Below, piece by piece: positions 51,133 through 59,302 of a DNA stretch of 59,408 nucleotides. The DNA lies in assembly GCF_947367125.1 (NCBI RefSeq), contig NZ_CANBCQ010000008.1:1-59408 (forward strand), given 5' to 3'. The position numbers were made by a program, and so were the translations under genes. The DNA is from an uncultured Lactobacillus sp. (GTDB lineage Bacteria; Bacillota; Bacilli; Lactobacillales; Lactobacillaceae). The first letter of the stretch is position 1. Each line of letters opens with the position of its first letter. The notes beneath the pieces are model-generated. The model was not told the origin of the DNA. It ran no database searches and saw only the letters and a list, made by a program, of their open reading frames with translations.

Positions 51133-52335
51133 TTAATATACGATAACAGCGTCGTTGGTCAAAACATTGTTCCAAACGCTTCTAATCTCAGCTGGACGAA
51201 TGTTAACACAGCCATGCGAACCGCCAGTAAGATAAGCTGACTTACTCCAATCGTTACGCCAGCTAGCATCGTGTAAACCGCAGCCACTCAAGGTAAATGG
51301 CATCCAGTATTGAACTTTGGAGGCATACTTAGAACCGTCGTCGTTATAGCCACGAAGTACGCTTGGTGATTCCTTATACATGATGTACCAAACACCCTTA
51401 GGCGTAGCATTGCCCTTGTCTTCGGTTCCCGTTACTACATCATTTAAATGAACGGCAACTTTACCTTTGCGGACAACCCACAATTCTTGGTTTCTAATTG
51501 AAACAACGACATAGTTTTGACCGATACCATGATTGCTCTTGCCATAGCCGTGGGCATAAGCGCTGTAGCCATCACCGTAAATGTACTTGCTACCATCAAC
51601 AGTAGTTTGACCATTAATCAAGGCTTTTTCTACTGCGGCTACAGCTTTCTTGACATAAATTCCCCAGCCATAGCTTTCGTTCTTAACGGTAATTGTTTTG
51701 CCGTTGACCTTGTTGCCGACGGGAACAGTGAACTTGTAACTCTTCTTCAGAGTTTTAACTTCCTGATCGATTTTTTCCAATTTGGCATGTAACTTCTTAA
51801 TGTCAGTGAACTTGTACTTGCCATCTTTGTAAGTAACTTCGTGGATTAATTCATCAGCTCTTAGTTGATATTCCTTGCCGTTAATTTTATAAGTTATGAC
51901 AGCCTTTTGAATCTTTTGCAAATTCTTTTTGGCTTCATCCATTTTGGCGGATTTGAAGACGTATTTTTGCTTACTTGGCAAATCAGTATGTTGTTTAGTA
52001 AAAATATTTTTAACTTCAGCTTGACTGATAGTTTGAACATTATCGTCTTTTTCAGCAATAATCTTTTTATCTCTTAAAAAGACCACATTGTCTGCTTGAT
52101 CATTGATCTTGGCAGTTGCCTTATTAACCGTCAGCTTTCCGACCTTTACACCATAGATTGTAACGTTAGGATTAAAGTGTGTAGACGCATATTCACGTTG
52201 GCTACGCTCGGCTGCTACTCTTTGATTATGGATGAAAAAACCGCAAATAATTGCAATTACGGCAATTATGCCAATAATAATAAGATAGAGATTGTTGCGG
52301 TTGTTTCGCTTTCTCATTTCTGTTCTAGATTGCAT
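51133..52335 (-). CDS. L,D-transpeptidase (YkuD family) with membrane anchor
   Basis: A 400-residue envelope protein. A basic start (MRKRNNRNN) and one hydrophobic anchor (LYLIIIGIIAVIAIICGFFI) lead into an extracellular region with putative peptidoglycan-binding (PG_binding_4-like) sequence at about residues 55-250. A C-terminal YkuD domain follows with the catalytic His/Cys motif GGSHGCVNIRPAE and VSIRNQELWVVRKGK at the domain start. It forms or edits L,D-cross-links of peptidoglycan. ATG 52335 with AAGAGATGG upstream. Monocistronic. Confidence 0.9.
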   Translation of the reverse strand: MQSRTEMRKRNNRNNLYLIIIGIIAVIAIICGFFIHNQRVAAERSQREYASTHFNPNVTIYGVKVGKLTVNKATAKINDQADNVVFLRDKKIIAEKDDNVQTISQAEVKNIFTKQHTDLPSKQKYVFKSAKMDEAKKNLQKIQKAVITYKINGKEYQLRADELIHEVTYKDGKYKFTDIKKLHAKLEKIDQEVKTLKKSYKFTVPVGNKVNGKTITVKNESYGWGIYVKKAVAAVEKALINGQTTVDGSKYIYGDGYSAYAHGYGKSNHGIGQNYVVVSIRNQELWVVRKGKVAVHLNDVVTGTEDKGNATPKGVWYIMYKESPSVLRGYNDDGSKYASKVQYWMPFTLSGCGLHDASWRNDWSKSAYLTGGSHGCVNIRPAEIRSVWNNVLTNDAVIVY

Positions 52336-52489
52336 TATTAAAACCCATCTCTTAACAAATTTCGAATGAACGTTTGCTTTGACACAGTATAACAAGTATT
52401 TTTATGCTAGTAAAGCCACAAAAAATTTATATATAGTAAAGCTATACTCATTTAATTTTAAACTATTTTAAGTAAAAAAAGGAATAAAT

Positions 52490-53287
52490 ATGACTAATGA
52501 TCCACTTGTTTTTCAAATGGGCGTTGCTAAAGGCAAACCACAATCTTATCGCAAGGATAAGAAGGCCAATGTCTGTCCATTTTGTGATGTTGAAAATTTA
52601 ACTGATATTTACGCTAAGGAAGGGGATATGATTTGGCTTAAGAATAAGTTTCCGACCTTACGTGATACCTGGCAGACTGTGTTAATTGAATCTAGCGATC
52701 ACCACGGCGATCTTAGCACCTATACGCCAGAATATAACCGTCAGCTAATGCGTTTTGCGCTGGCATGTTTTGAAAAAATGCAGGCTAATGACCAATATGA
52801 GTCAATTGTTTGGTACAAGAATTATGGTCCACATTCCGGTGGCTCACTAATTCACCCGCATATGCAGATAGTTGGTTTTGAACATGAGGACGGCTACAAG
52901 TATATCCATCCCAATAACTTTGAAGGCGAGACTTTGTTTGAAAAAAGCGGAGTAGAAGTTAACATTGCTGAGCACCCCGTTCAAGGTTACACTGAACTCA
53001 ATATTAATTTATTAGATAAAAATAGTATTGACTTGTGGGCCGACTGGATTCAAAGCGGTGCCAAGTATTTACTAAATATCATGTATAACGGGCACTGTGA
53101 TTCTTATAATCTATTCTTTTATCCGCGTAACGATGGCGGTATTTGTGCTAAATATATTACGCGTTTTGAAGCACCACCATATTTTGTTGGCTATAAGTTG
53201 TCGCAAGTTAATGATGAAATTACGCTGGATAAAGAAGCACATCGTTTTAGAGAATTTTTTGATAATGGCTCAGTGATTGAAGCTTAA
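52490..53287 (+). CDS. DUF4931 / GalT-like HIT-superfamily protein
   Basis: A 265-residue protein with a CPFC zinc-type motif near residue 30 and the histidine-triad-like GSLIHPHMQIVGFEHEDG in the middle, as in galactose-1-phosphate uridylyltransferase relatives grouped as DUF4931. The GalT fold suggests a nucleotidyl transfer or hydrolysis reaction, but residues outside the HIT motif are too diverged to name a substrate. No Leloir genes are adjacent. AGGAAT precedes ATG 52490. Confidence 0.75.
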   Translation: MTNDPLVFQMGVAKGKPQSYRKDKKANVCPFCDVENLTDIYAKEGDMIWLKNKFPTLRDTWQTVLIESSDHHGDLSTYTPEYNRQLMRFALACFEKMQANDQYESIVWYKNYGPHSGGSLIHPHMQIVGFEHEDGYKYIHPNNFEGETLFEKSGVEVNIAEHPVQGYTELNINLLDKNSIDLWADWIQSGAKYLLNIMYNGHCDSYNLFFYPRNDGGICAKYITRFEAPPYFVGYKLSQVNDEITLDKEAHRFREFFDNGSVIEA

Positions 53288-53347
53288 GCAAGGATCAATT
53301 TGATTCTTGTTTTTTGAAAATGAAAATAGCAACCACATAAGGTTGTA

Positions 53348-53381
53348 AAAAAGGCGTTCTTCCACGGAGAACGCCTTTTTA
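53348..53381. terminator. Strong bidirectional terminator
   Basis: AAAAGGCGTTCT and AGAACGCCTTTT pair perfectly. It serves the convergent pair at 52490 and 53382. A weaker hairpin ending TTTTTT lies at about 53287-53317. Confidence 0.85.
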
Positions 53382-54026
53382 CTAAAACTTCGTTTCTAAA
53401 ATATCATCTTCAGGTCGGTGAGCTTGAATTCGTAATACTTGCCAAGAAAACTCATCATCTGGCTTAGTCAATTCAATGGTTAATTTTTGATCCTTATAAT
53501 TAAAATCAAGATCAGTACGGTGTTCAATCCATTCTACCCGGTTAGGTTCTTCAGCTAGGCCTTCTACCACGATTTTATCAGGAAGAGGACTAGGCAAGAA
53601 GACGTATTTTTGGTAATTTGCGTGGCGATTTTCTAAAATAAAGCCATCGCTGCTGGTTAAAGCACTAGCTTGACCTTCATTGAAGGCGTGACCGAATTGG
53701 TGCATCCAATCATTGATCGTGTCTAGCATTGCTTGAGTTACGGCAGAAAACTTGCCTGCTGCAACGGGCACATTAATAATTGTAGCCTTACCAGCTTTAC
53801 GGTTATTGATCATCGTGTCAATAACGTTATTCTTAGTTAAATCAGCACCATTTTCTGAATCAGCTAAAAAAATAGTATACTTAGCGCAAGCCGGCTTGAA
53901 GTCTTCAGTTTGACTGTCAGTTATCACTGCCCGGGCACCGATATTACGGGCTGTTTTTACTAAAAAGTCGGCATCGGCTTCACCGTTAAGTTGATAATTT
54001 AAGACAATTGCAAAATCAGGATTCAT
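53382..54026 (-). CDS. Conserved protein of unknown function (fucosidase-like C-terminal strand region)
   Basis: A 214-residue cytoplasmic-looking protein without signal peptide. The first 110 residues alternate beta strands and helices (FAIVLNYQL, GARAVITDSQ, ATIINVPVAAGKFSAV), like a Rossmann or barrel fragment. The last 60 (VEWIEHRTDLDFNYKDQKLT then LRIQAHRPED) resemble a beta-sandwich such as those ending alpha-L-fucosidases. No catalytic motif is recognisable, so no enzyme name is given. It is encoded divergently from yaaA, 57 bases apart. Confidence 0.55.
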   Translation of the reverse strand: MNPDFAIVLNYQLNGEADADFLVKTARNIGARAVITDSQTEDFKPACAKYTIFLADSENGADLTKNNVIDTMINNRKAGKATIINVPVAAGKFSAVTQAMLDTINDWMHQFGHAFNEGQASALTSSDGFILENRHANYQKYVFLPSPLPDKIVVEGLAEEPNRVEWIEHRTDLDFNYKDQKLTIELTKPDDEFSWQVLRIQAHRPEDDILETKF

Positions 54027-54083
54027 GTTTTTTCCTCCTTATTAATTACAATTTAGTTTAACGTAAAGGGACTGATTTCCAAA

Positions 54084-54845
54084 ATGAAAGTTATTATTGC
54101 ACCTGCAAAAATTATGAAAAGTGACCGTGATTCTTTTCCAGTTCAGTCAAAACCAGAATTTTTAGACCGGACGAGAATTCTGGCTAACTTTTTGAAATCA
54201 CGCACTAATGCTCAATTAAATGACCTTTGGCAGGCCAGTGAAAAGGTAACCAAGCAGAGTATTTTACAATTAGAAGAGATGAATCTAGATGAATGCCTGA
54301 CGCCAGCAATCCTAGCTTTTTCAGGGATTCAATATCAATATATGGCGCCGGACTTGTTCACTCAGCCGGCATTGGATTATATTCAAAAAAATTTGCGCAT
54401 CTTGTCTGGCTTTTATGGGATGCTTAGACCATTTGATGGTGTTTGTCCGTATCGCTTAGAATTAAAGACGAAGATGGTCGGCTTTCGTGACTATAGCCTG
54501 TATCACTTTTGGGGAAGTTCAATTGCCGACCAACTTTATCAAAATGACGAGGTAGTTATTAATTTGGCTTCTAAACAATATGCACGATTGGTAAAGCCAT
54601 TTTTAAATGAGCACCGGCAATTAATTACGATTGATTTTCAAGAATTAAAAAATGACAAATGGAAAACTGTTGGGGTTCATGCCAAGATGGCGCGCGGGGA
54701 AATGGTGCGCTACATTGCCGAAAGACAAATAAAAAATCCCGCTGATTTGCGAGATTTTCATGATTTTGAATTTCAATTCAAGCCTGAATTAAGTACAGCA
54801 GACCACTATGTTTTTCGTACCCAATTTGATTTCACTAGGCATTAG
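54084..54845 (+). CDS. yaaA: Peroxide stress protein YaaA (UPF0246)
   Basis: A 253-residue YaaA/DUF328 protein. It starts MKVIIAPAKIMK and contains the family's ILSGFYGMLRPFDGVCPYRL and NLASKQYARLVKPF. In E. coli YaaA lowers free iron during peroxide stress; it has a DNA-binding-like fold. Its last four bases overlap the end of the convergent esterase gene. Upstream TAACGTAAAGGGA provides the ribosome binding site. Confidence 0.9.
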   Translation: MKVIIAPAKIMKSDRDSFPVQSKPEFLDRTRILANFLKSRTNAQLNDLWQASEKVTKQSILQLEEMNLDECLTPAILAFSGIQYQYMAPDLFTQPALDYIQKNLRILSGFYGMLRPFDGVCPYRLELKTKMVGFRDYSLYHFWGSSIADQLYQNDEVVINLASKQYARLVKPFLNEHRQLITIDFQELKNDKWKTVGVHAKMARGEMVRYIAERQIKNPADLRDFHDFEFQFKPELSTADHYVFRTQFDFTRH

Positions 54846-55597
54846 AATAATGGCTTCAAAAATTCTGCGGCTAAATCTGCGGCAGGTGTTTGGTATTGAC
54901 CAGTGAAACTATGATCAGCATTTTCAATTGCATGAAGTTCACTATTTTCGTAGACTTCGTGATATTTCTTAGCGTATTTAGGATCAACTACTTCGTCATT
55001 AGTGCCATAAATGACTGAAGCAGGACCAGTAAAGCGTTGGGCTACTTCATAAATTGGTAAAACTTGAGCCGTTCTGAGATAAAAACCGCCTAATTTCATG
55101 CCTAATTTTTTACCAACAAGTGGAACTACTGGAGGGATGTGATTTGGATCATAAGTTGCACCTTGAGTATTGCCCTTAAGTGCATCATCTTTTAATTGAG
55201 CTGCTGGTGCTAACAAAACGACTTTTTTGATTACATCAGGATAAAGGCCAGCCAGCATCGAAGCAACTACGCCACCTTGTGAATGGCCGACTAAGAAAAT
55301 ATTGCGCACATGTGGGTCGGTGCGGACATAATTCAAAATTGCGTTGGCATCGGCAATTTCGTTAACAACAGTCATATCTTCGAATTTGCCGTCACTTTCG
55401 CCATGACCATTAAAATCAAAGCGGACGCTAGCCACGTTTTCATCACGTAATTTATCAGCGATTTCTCTTAATAAACCAGTATTGCGATTAGCGGTGAAAC
55501 CATGCATTAAAATTGCCATATCGTAAATTTCACCAAAAGGCTCTTCGCGGTCTCCTACTAAAGTGAGGCCATCTCTTTCAATTGTAACGCGGGACAT
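54842..55597 (-). CDS. Feruloyl (cinnamoyl) esterase, alpha/beta hydrolase
   Basis: A 251-residue serine esterase. The nucleophile is in GHSQGGVVASMLAG; the oxyanion HGFTANRNTGLLREIA, the acid Asp in YGTNDEVVD and His in ENADHSF complete the triad. From memory it follows the L. johnsonii cinnamoyl esterase LJ0536 closely, including SVRFDFNGHGESDGKFEDMT and an inserted lid (about residues 135-180). These enzymes release ferulic or caffeic acid from plant esters such as chlorogenic acid. It has no signal peptide. AAAGGGGA precedes ATG 55597. Confidence 0.88.
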   Translation of the reverse strand: MSRVTIERDGLTLVGDREEPFGEIYDMAILMHGFTANRNTGLLREIADKLRDENVASVRFDFNGHGESDGKFEDMTVVNEIADANAILNYVRTDPHVRNIFLVGHSQGGVVASMLAGLYPDVIKKVVLLAPAAQLKDDALKGNTQGATYDPNHIPPVVPLVGKKLGMKLGGFYLRTAQVLPIYEVAQRFTGPASVIYGTNDEVVDPKYAKKYHEVYENSELHAIENADHSFTGQYQTPAADLAAEFLKPLF

Positions 55598-55727
55598 AAT
55601 GTTTCCCCTTTCTAGGTATCTATTTCTATTTTAAGCTTTTTTGAATTTGAAAAAGCTAAAAAACAGTAAAGAAATGGAAAGATTCCCTAAATAAGGGTAT
55701 GATTTTTAGGAAAAGGTGATGTGAAAA

Positions 55728-56327
55728 ATGGAAATAGTTTTTATTCGTCATGGACAAACTGATGTAAATAAGGATAATCGACTTCAGGGAGCACAAGTGG
55801 ACGCAGATTTAAATGAGTATGGCCGTGAATATGCCAGAAAGTCTGCCGCTAAGTTTGATGAAAGCCAATTTGATGTCGTTTATTCAAGTCCAATGAAAAG
55901 AGCAGTTGAAACTGCACAAATTTTTACTAAGGGTAAGAAAAAGCTAAATTTAGATAAACGTTTGCTAGAATTTGACTTTGGCGATTGGGATGGCAAAAAA
56001 ATGGCTGAGATTGCTCAAGAATATCCAGATGTAGTCGATCCTTGGGGTAAAGTTACGCGAGATTATATTAAATATGCTAAAAATGGCGAAAGTTACCCTG
56101 AATTTGAGGCACGTTGCGCCAGCTTTTTAGACGAAGTCTATCAAAAATATCCCAATGGGAAAGTTTTGGTTGTCGCTCATGGCCGTTTAATTCGGATGAT
56201 GGCAGCGCACTATTTGAGTGATGGTGATATGGATAAAATTGATACACCAGCTAATTGTGCTTTAAGCAAGTTTAGTGTGCATGATGGTCAAGCAAGAATG
56301 TGTTACTACAACCGCGTTTTAGCATAA
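55728..56327 (+). CDS. Histidine phosphatase family protein
   Basis: A 199-residue phosphoglycerate-mutase-fold phosphatase. RHGQTDVNKDNRLQG carries the nucleophilic His, the acid Glu follows in LLEFDFGDWDG, and the second His is in VVAHGRLIRMM. It is shorter than glycolytic GpmA, so it is more likely a broad phosphatase. AAAGGTGATG precedes ATG 55728. A hairpin terminator follows immediately. Confidence 0.85.
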   Translation: MEIVFIRHGQTDVNKDNRLQGAQVDADLNEYGREYARKSAAKFDESQFDVVYSSPMKRAVETAQIFTKGKKKLNLDKRLLEFDFGDWDGKKMAEIAQEYPDVVDPWGKVTRDYIKYAKNGESYPEFEARCASFLDEVYQKYPNGKVLVVAHGRLIRMMAAHYLSDGDMDKIDTPANCALSKFSVHDGQARMCYYNRVLA

Positions 56328-56352
56328 AGAAGGCGAAAGCCTTCTTTTTTTG
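56327..56352 (+). terminator. Terminator after histidine phosphatase gene
   Basis: AAGAAGGC-GAAA-GCCTTCTT followed by a T run. Confidence 0.85.
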
Positions 56353-56362
56353 TGTCTATGTA

Positions 56363-56415
56363 TTGACAATGCGTCACAATCAGTTATGATATAGGTACTT
56401 AATGACGCACTGTCA
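56363..56415 (+). promoter_or_regulatory. Promoter with two TGAC-N5-GTCA operator dyads
   Basis: TTGACA (56363-56368), 16 bases, TATGAT (56385-56390). Dyad 1, TGACAATGCGTCA (56364-56376), covers the -35. Dyad 2, TGACGCACTGTCA (56403-56415), lies just past the transcription start and is the reverse complement of dyad 1 apart from one base. This is a strong candidate for binding by the TetR protein encoded directly downstream. Confidence 0.75.
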
Positions 56416-56445
56416 TTTGTGTTATGAGAAAAGGGGATAATAAAA

Positions 56446-56970
56446 ATGGTTAAACAAACTTTTAAAAATTTGCCGACTGCCAAACGTCAACGAATCGAAA
56501 ATGTTTTATTAGAAGAATTTAGTACTTATCCATTGGCTGATGCTAAAGTTTCACATATTGTGAAAAAAGCCGATATTGCTCGTGGTGCTTTTTACAAGTA
56601 CTTTGATGACTTAACTGATGCCTATGTTTATATGTACCATCTTGCAATTGAAGAGATCCATTCCAAGATGAGTCCAGATGAGAAGTTCGATCCGGATAAC
56701 TTTTATGATCGGGTGATTAAATTTATTGATAAAACGCAAAACAGTAAATATGAACCAATGATGAAGCTGCATATGTCGCAGAATGAATATCTGATTCCAG
56801 ATAATTTCAAAATTTATTCTCGGCAATTGTTAAAAATGGGACCACAATTGTGGAGTGCAATGGTTCTAAGTCATGAAGTAATTAACTTGTGTTTATCTGA
56901 TCCAGAAAATGAAGCTAAGAATTTAGCTCGTTATAAGAAGAGCTTGTACATACTAGCAAAGGGGATGTAG
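56446..56970 (+). CDS. TetR/AcrR-family regulator of the ABC transporter operon
   Basis: A 174-residue regulator. The helix-turn-helix at about residues 25-50 reads KVSHIVKKADIARGAFYKYF, and the C-terminal part is helical. AAAGGGGA precedes ATG 56446. It is first in an operon with an FtsX-like permease (two bases after its stop) and an ATPase. Two 13-base dyads at its promoter imply self-repression lifted by a transported drug or peptide. Ligand unknown. Confidence 0.88.
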   Translation: MVKQTFKNLPTAKRQRIENVLLEEFSTYPLADAKVSHIVKKADIARGAFYKYFDDLTDAYVYMYHLAIEEIHSKMSPDEKFDPDNFYDRVIKFIDKTQNSKYEPMMKLHMSQNEYLIPDNFKIYSRQLLKMGPQLWSAMVLSHEVINLCLSDPENEAKNLARYKKSLYILAKGM

Positions 56971-56972
56971 CA

Positions 56973-58034
56973 ATGTTTTTAGCACTTAAAGAGATTAAAC
57001 ATGAAAAATTGCGTTACGGTCTGATTATTTTGATGATCTTTTTGATCAGCTATTTAATTTTCATGCTGTCATCGTTAGCTGTGGGGTTGGCTAGTCAAAA
57101 TACACAAGCGATTAAAGGCTGGAAAGCGCAAAAGATTGTTTTGAACAAAAATGCCAATGTCAGTTTAAGCCAATCGATTTTGACTAAAAATGATTTAAAA
57201 GATGCCAAAATTGGCAAAAATGAAGCAGTTATCGGACAATTAGGTATTGTGGCTAAGAAAAAAGGCAAGACGTCTATTTCAGCACAATTTTTAGGTGTTA
57301 AAAAAGATCAATTTATTTATCAGGATCAAGATTTAGTTGCTGGTAAAAAGGCCAAGACCAATAATCAAGTCACAGTTGATAGCAGCTTTAGAGATAAAGG
57401 TTATCGCTTAGGCGATAAAATTACCTTAAATGGTTCGAAAAAGAAGTACACCATTGTGGGCTTTGCTAATAATGCCAAAATTAATATTGCGCCAATTGTT
57501 TATGGCTCAATGAAAACTTGGAAAAAATTACGGATGGTGGCCCCGAATGTAGCTGCCGCTGCAATCATTTCTAAAAAGAGTAACTACAAGTTTAATCATG
57601 CGGACGCTAAGACTTACCCGATTAAAACCTTTATTAATAAGTTGCCCGGTTATACGGCACAAAATTTAACTTTTGAATTAATGATTGGCTTCTTGTTTGT
57701 GATTTCTTTGATTGTGATTGCTGTCTTCTTGTACATTCTGACTATGCAAAAGATGCACAACTTTGCCGTAATGCGGGCTCAAGGTATTCCTAGCAAGACT
57801 TTAGTTGGGGCTACAATCAGCCAATCCGTGATTTTAGTAGTGATTGGTGTCGTAATTGCAATTATCTTGATGTGGTTGACGGATCTAGCCTTGCCATCAG
57901 CTGTACCGATGACTTTCACCCCAACGATTATGATTAGTGGTTCATTAGGGATGTTAGTTATGGGGATTATTGGTAGTTTGATTCCGATTAAGTCAATTTT
58001 GAAGGTTGATCCAGCAAAGGCAATTGGTGAATAA
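56973..58034 (+). CDS. ABC transporter permease (FtsX/MacB-like)
   Basis: A 353-residue permease with one N-terminal helix (YGLIILMIFLISYLIFMLSS), a large extracellular domain (about residues 35-220, starting with Lys/Asn-rich sequence) and three C-terminal helices at about 228-345. This is the single-FtsX-domain layout of MacB/HrtB-like exporters. The gene lies two bases after the TetR gene and one base before the ATPase gene. HrtAB-type heme export or antimicrobial peptide defence are possible; no residue decides. Confidence 0.88.
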   Translation: MFLALKEIKHEKLRYGLIILMIFLISYLIFMLSSLAVGLASQNTQAIKGWKAQKIVLNKNANVSLSQSILTKNDLKDAKIGKNEAVIGQLGIVAKKKGKTSISAQFLGVKKDQFIYQDQDLVAGKKAKTNNQVTVDSSFRDKGYRLGDKITLNGSKKKYTIVGFANNAKINIAPIVYGSMKTWKKLRMVAPNVAAAAIISKKSNYKFNHADAKTYPIKTFINKLPGYTAQNLTFELMIGFLFVISLIVIAVFLYILTMQKMHNFAVMRAQGIPSKTLVGATISQSVILVVIGVVIAIILMWLTDLALPSAVPMTFTPTIMISGSLGMLVMGIIGSLIPIKSILKVDPAKAIGE

Positions 58035-58035
58035 A

Positions 58036-58710
58036 ATGACAGTAATTGAATTAAAGGACGTTAAAAAAGTTTACGGTAAAGGTGAAGCACAAGTTGTAGC
58101 TTTAAATGACATTAATTTTCAAGCTGATAAAGGCGAAGTTGTTTTAATCATGGGACCGTCAGGCGCTGGTAAAAGTACTTTTTTGACCATTGCTGGTTCC
58201 TTGCAAAAGCCAACTTCAGGCGAGATCCTAATTAATGGTCAAGATATTAGCCATTTTTCAGCCAAGCAAAGTGGTGAGCTGCGCTTAAATAAAATTGGCT
58301 TTGTATTGCAAGCCTATAACTTAGTTCCATTTTTAAATGTTAAGGAGCAATTTACCTTAATTGATAAAGTAAAAAAGCAAAATAATTTATCTAAAGAAAA
58401 GTTGCAAGGGCTACTTAAGCAGTTAGGAATTGAAAAATTGCTTAAGAAATATCCGAATGAATTGTCAGGCGGTCAGCAGCAGCGGGTGGCGATTGCCACG
58501 GCGTTATATGCCAATCCAGATATTTTGCTGGCGGATGAGCCAACTGCTTCTCTGGATACCCAAAATGTTGAAGAAGTAGGACAGTTATTCAAGGATTTAG
58601 CTAAAAAACGTGATAAAGCGGTAATTTTGGTCACTCACGATCCGCGATTAGAAAAATACGCCGACCATATCTATGAAATGATGGACGGACAAATGACGCA
58701 GAAGAAATAA
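58036..58710 (+). CDS. ABC transporter ATPase (MacB/LolD/HrtA-like)
   Basis: A 224-residue ATPase with Walker A GPSGAGKSTFLT, Q-loop FVLQAYNLVPFL, signature LSGGQQQRVAIATAL, Walker B ILLADEPTASLD and switch VTHDPRLEKYAD. This is the form that pairs with FtsX-type permeases. ATG 58036 follows the permease stop by one base; an upstream in-frame ATG (58006) lies inside the permease gene. It completes the TetR-permease-ATPase operon. Confidence 0.92.
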   Translation: MTVIELKDVKKVYGKGEAQVVALNDINFQADKGEVVLIMGPSGAGKSTFLTIAGSLQKPTSGEILINGQDISHFSAKQSGELRLNKIGFVLQAYNLVPFLNVKEQFTLIDKVKKQNNLSKEKLQGLLKQLGIEKLLKKYPNELSGGQQQRVAIATALYANPDILLADEPTASLDTQNVEEVGQLFKDLAKKRDKAVILVTHDPRLEKYADHIYEMMDGQMTQKK

Positions 58711-58723
58711 AAAAAGCTAACCC

Positions 58724-58920
58724 CTAAAACTGGACGTTAGTTTTAAGTATATTTATCTAAGGCAAGATTCCAATATCTCATTGGAGTCTTGCCTTTTTAG
58801 TATTGTACAATAAAGTTGTAATACACTATATAATCTCTGATTGCTTTAATAAAATTAGGTACCATTATTATCAAGATGATTAAAGCTCGACTGATTTGTA
58901 AATCTTTAGTCCAGTTTTGA
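58724..58920. mobile_element. Possible IS3-like remnant or MITE with inverted ends
   Basis: AAAACTGGAC (58726-58735, within CCCCTAAAACTGGACG) and GTCCAGTTTT (58909-58918) are perfect 10-base inverted repeats 173 bases apart. The CCCCTAAAACTGGAC tip resembles ends of IS150-group IS3 elements. The interior is non-coding and contains the terminator below. It may be a deletion derivative; no target duplication was identified. Confidence 0.35.
58759..58798 (+). terminator. Strong terminator downstream of the ABC operon
   Basis: AAGGCAAGATTCCAA and TTGGAGTCTTGCCTT pair around TATCTCA, followed by TTTTT. It lies inside the possible IS remnant. Confidence 0.85.
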
Positions 58921-58955
58921 AGATTTTTTCGGACTCATTAAAGGAGTTCTTTTAT

Positions 58956-59228
58956 ATGCGACATGCATTACTTAATGATTCAGCGTATAAAAGTATAGGA
59001 TACGCGTTAATTATTGTAGTACTAATTATATTAACATTACCGTGGGTAAATCAGAAGCAACTAAATTACTGGCTTATAGGTTTTTATCTATTTATGCTTG
59101 GAGATTGGTCATGTACTTTCCTGCAACATCACTCTGTTTCCTTAGCATTAGGATTATTAATAGGTTATGTAATAGCAATAATTGTTTGTTTCCTACTGCT
59201 TTTTTATACTATTATTGTAAATAATTAG
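58956..59228 (+). CDS. Small membrane protein, unknown
   Basis: A 90-residue protein starting at ATG 58956 (AAAGGAG nine bases upstream; an earlier in-frame TTG lies inside the possible IS end). It has three hydrophobic segments (IGYALIIVVLIILTLPW, a middle helix with YWLIGFYLFMLGDW, and ALGLLIGYVIAIIVCFLLLF) and the end IIVNN. No family recognised. It lies between two mobile-element remnants, which suggests an accessory gene. Confidence 0.6.
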   Translation: MRHALLNDSAYKSIGYALIIVVLIILTLPWVNQKQLNYWLIGFYLFMLGDWSCTFLQHHSVSLALGLLIGYVIAIIVCFLLLFYTIIVNN

Positions 59229-59233
59229 AAATA

Positions 59234-59292
59234 CTAAAACGATTAATAATCTTTCTTTAATTAGTTAGATATTAGTCGTTTTATTTTTTACT
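59234..59292 (+). terminator. Terminator before the right IS end
   Basis: AAAACGATTAATA and its partner TATTAGTCGTTTT form a long AT-rich stem followed by ATTTTTT. Confidence 0.65.
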
Positions 59293-59302
59293 AAGAAATT
59301 TA

